This document shows, in pieces, positions 62,764-64,000 of a stretch of 64,000 nucleotides of DNA. The translations under genes and the position numbers were made by a program. Origin of the DNA: Phymatolithon calcareum (Eukaryota; Rhodophyta; Florideophyceae; Hapalidiales); contig OZ345372.1 in assembly GCA_977006965.1 (NCBI GenBank), positions 310,001 through 374,000 on the forward strand, read 5' to 3'. Under the pieces are notes generated by a model that saw only the letters and a list, made by a program, of their open reading frames with translations, made no database searches and was not told where the DNA came from. Within the stretch, counting starts at the first letter, position 1. Every line of letters begins with the position of its first letter.

Positions 62764-64000
62764 GTACGAATATGTCGCAATCTTGTGATTGTTTTGTTAG
62801 AAGACTGTTTTTGCACTTTCACTGAAGCACCTTCTAATGGGGAATTTAGTAGAGTTCCATGACAAAAAGATTTTCGTCTTGAGGAGAGTCTCTCTACAAT
62901 TTACGTGAAAAGACTACTTTGCGGTGTGATCTGCGCATGCAATCAATAAGCAAGAAGTGTTTCAACAGTGGAACTGTGATCAAGTACTACGAAAGGAAAC
63001 TCATGCAATCCAGTTGCATGTTTCAATACCGATTGCTGAAGTGGCTACACTAATTTAGGTACCCTAACTACGAACTAGTCGTGCGCAGCTTTGCATGGTC
63101 AAAAGACAATTTTTGAAAATATTAAGGAGAGAGGGAGAACCTTATTTGTTGCCTACGAGGGCCTAATCCAGGATGAGGAGGTCTAATGTTTTGGAGTGCG
63201 ACGCGAAGCCATGAGCTAGAAAAAGGTAAAACGGAGCAGTTGATGAGGGGGGCATAATAGGTATTAATACATGACCGTAGTATTATTTTTGCGAGTTGCC
63301 CCCTTTTGCCCCCTTGGCATTGTGAATACTTGCAATAAAAATCTGATGTGTGGGGGGCATTTCATTTTATTGGATCACCAGAAATTTCAGTCGCTCCATT
63401 TGTAGCCGTTTGCGCTGTGTCCGAAGCTCCGTGCAAGTGTCAGCGCTTACTAAATGTTCCGATTGCCAGTTGTACTAATTTATCGTTACATTTTGCCAGC
63501 TCTAGACGTGTAGGCACTGGTACTGACAATCAAGCAAAACCGGTGCCATGACGAAGCCCTGTCACGCCTGCCCCCCTACAAAATTATATTTTGGGGGGCT
63601 CCGGACTGTTTAACCCACCATTGGCACGCACATACGCGCGCCTAACAGGAGCGTATCATACGATTATAGTATGACAATTTTTTTTAGTGAGCTGTGAGTG
63701 GTCAATGTGATTACTGCTGGTCGGAACGCAGACTTCCCATGTCACGGAGAGAAATTTCGTTGTGACAGAGCACGGTATCGCCACTTGTAGTAAGTTCATT
63801 TGAGAGATTGAATGAAATTTGGGATTTCCTCTGAAATATTTTATCAACCAAAGTAGTTGCAACAAAATACACTTCGGCTTCAGACTAAAACACGTGCTTA
63901 AAGCAAAACTAAACTCAATGCGGCTGTCAAAAGGCATATCTCTATTACATGTAAATCTGTGGAGGAGAGGAGGGTCATCATGACGAACATGATGTTCTTT
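62764..64000. other. Terminal intergenic stretch, nothing recognised
   Basis: AT-rich with a few C- or G-runs (near 63299-63320 and 63571-63600). No supported gene. Confidence 0.4.

Overview
This window is nuclear DNA of a photosynthetic eukaryote. The gene families point that way: SPT6, an NSUN2-type RNA methyltransferase, histone H3-derived sequence, C2H2 zinc fingers, and plastid-type RETICULATA and FabZ proteins. Long intronless reading frames (SPT6 is one 5.6 kb exon), a single short intron in the window, and host genes scattered among decayed transposons suggest an intron-poor red alga, perhaps a florideophyte such as Chondrus crispus. The species is an inference from style; nothing in the sequence proves it.

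Layout. 1-334: first 111 codons of a minus-strand gene that runs off the window. 1.2-12.4 kb: repeat-rich, with a foldback-type element (inverted arms at 1.24-2.22 and 3.18-3.81 kb) that encloses a histone-H3-like segment, a second H3 relic, a Sel1-repeat relic, a broken Myb-like gene, a broken LINE and a MuDR-type transposase relic. 12.5-16.7 kb: host island with a RETICULATA-like plastid protein (one intron), a FabZ-like dehydratase and a C2H2 zinc-finger protein. 16.7-20.7 kb: gene-free, rich in TACAGTA/TACTGTA words. 20.7-21.8 kb: secreted cysteine-containing protein. 22.8-24.05 kb: LINE 3' ends. 24.5-41.2 kb: second host island with an NSUN2-like methyltransferase, a NAPE-PLD-like protein lacking most of its metal ligands, SPT6, and a histidinol-phosphatase (HisN) relic running in frame into a YicC-like protein.

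42.2-59.8 kb holds the most unusual material. It contains a protein with a possible GCR1_C-type domain, an array of GAACNGTTC palindromes with near-perfect 35-bp phasing, a 145-aa protein, a tyrosine recombinase, an interrupted pair of unknown ORFs, two 468-bp direct repeats without indels, a Tudor-like plus UPF1-like SF1 helicase of 1530 aa, and a protein with Cys/His/Asp-peptidase-like motifs. I propose one or more large tyrosine-recombinase elements (Crypton- or Starship-like in logic) with their own iteron array. Element ends were not found, so this grouping is a hypothesis. 59.8-64 kb is a graveyard: minisatellite, LINE reverse-transcriptase scraps, an NRT2 nitrate-transporter fragment and a hairpin next to TATA-like boxes.

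Several broken genes carry one in-frame stop inside otherwise continuous coding sequence (Myb-like, H3-like, HisN, the 47.7 kb ORF). The stops are of different types, so decay is more likely than recoding.
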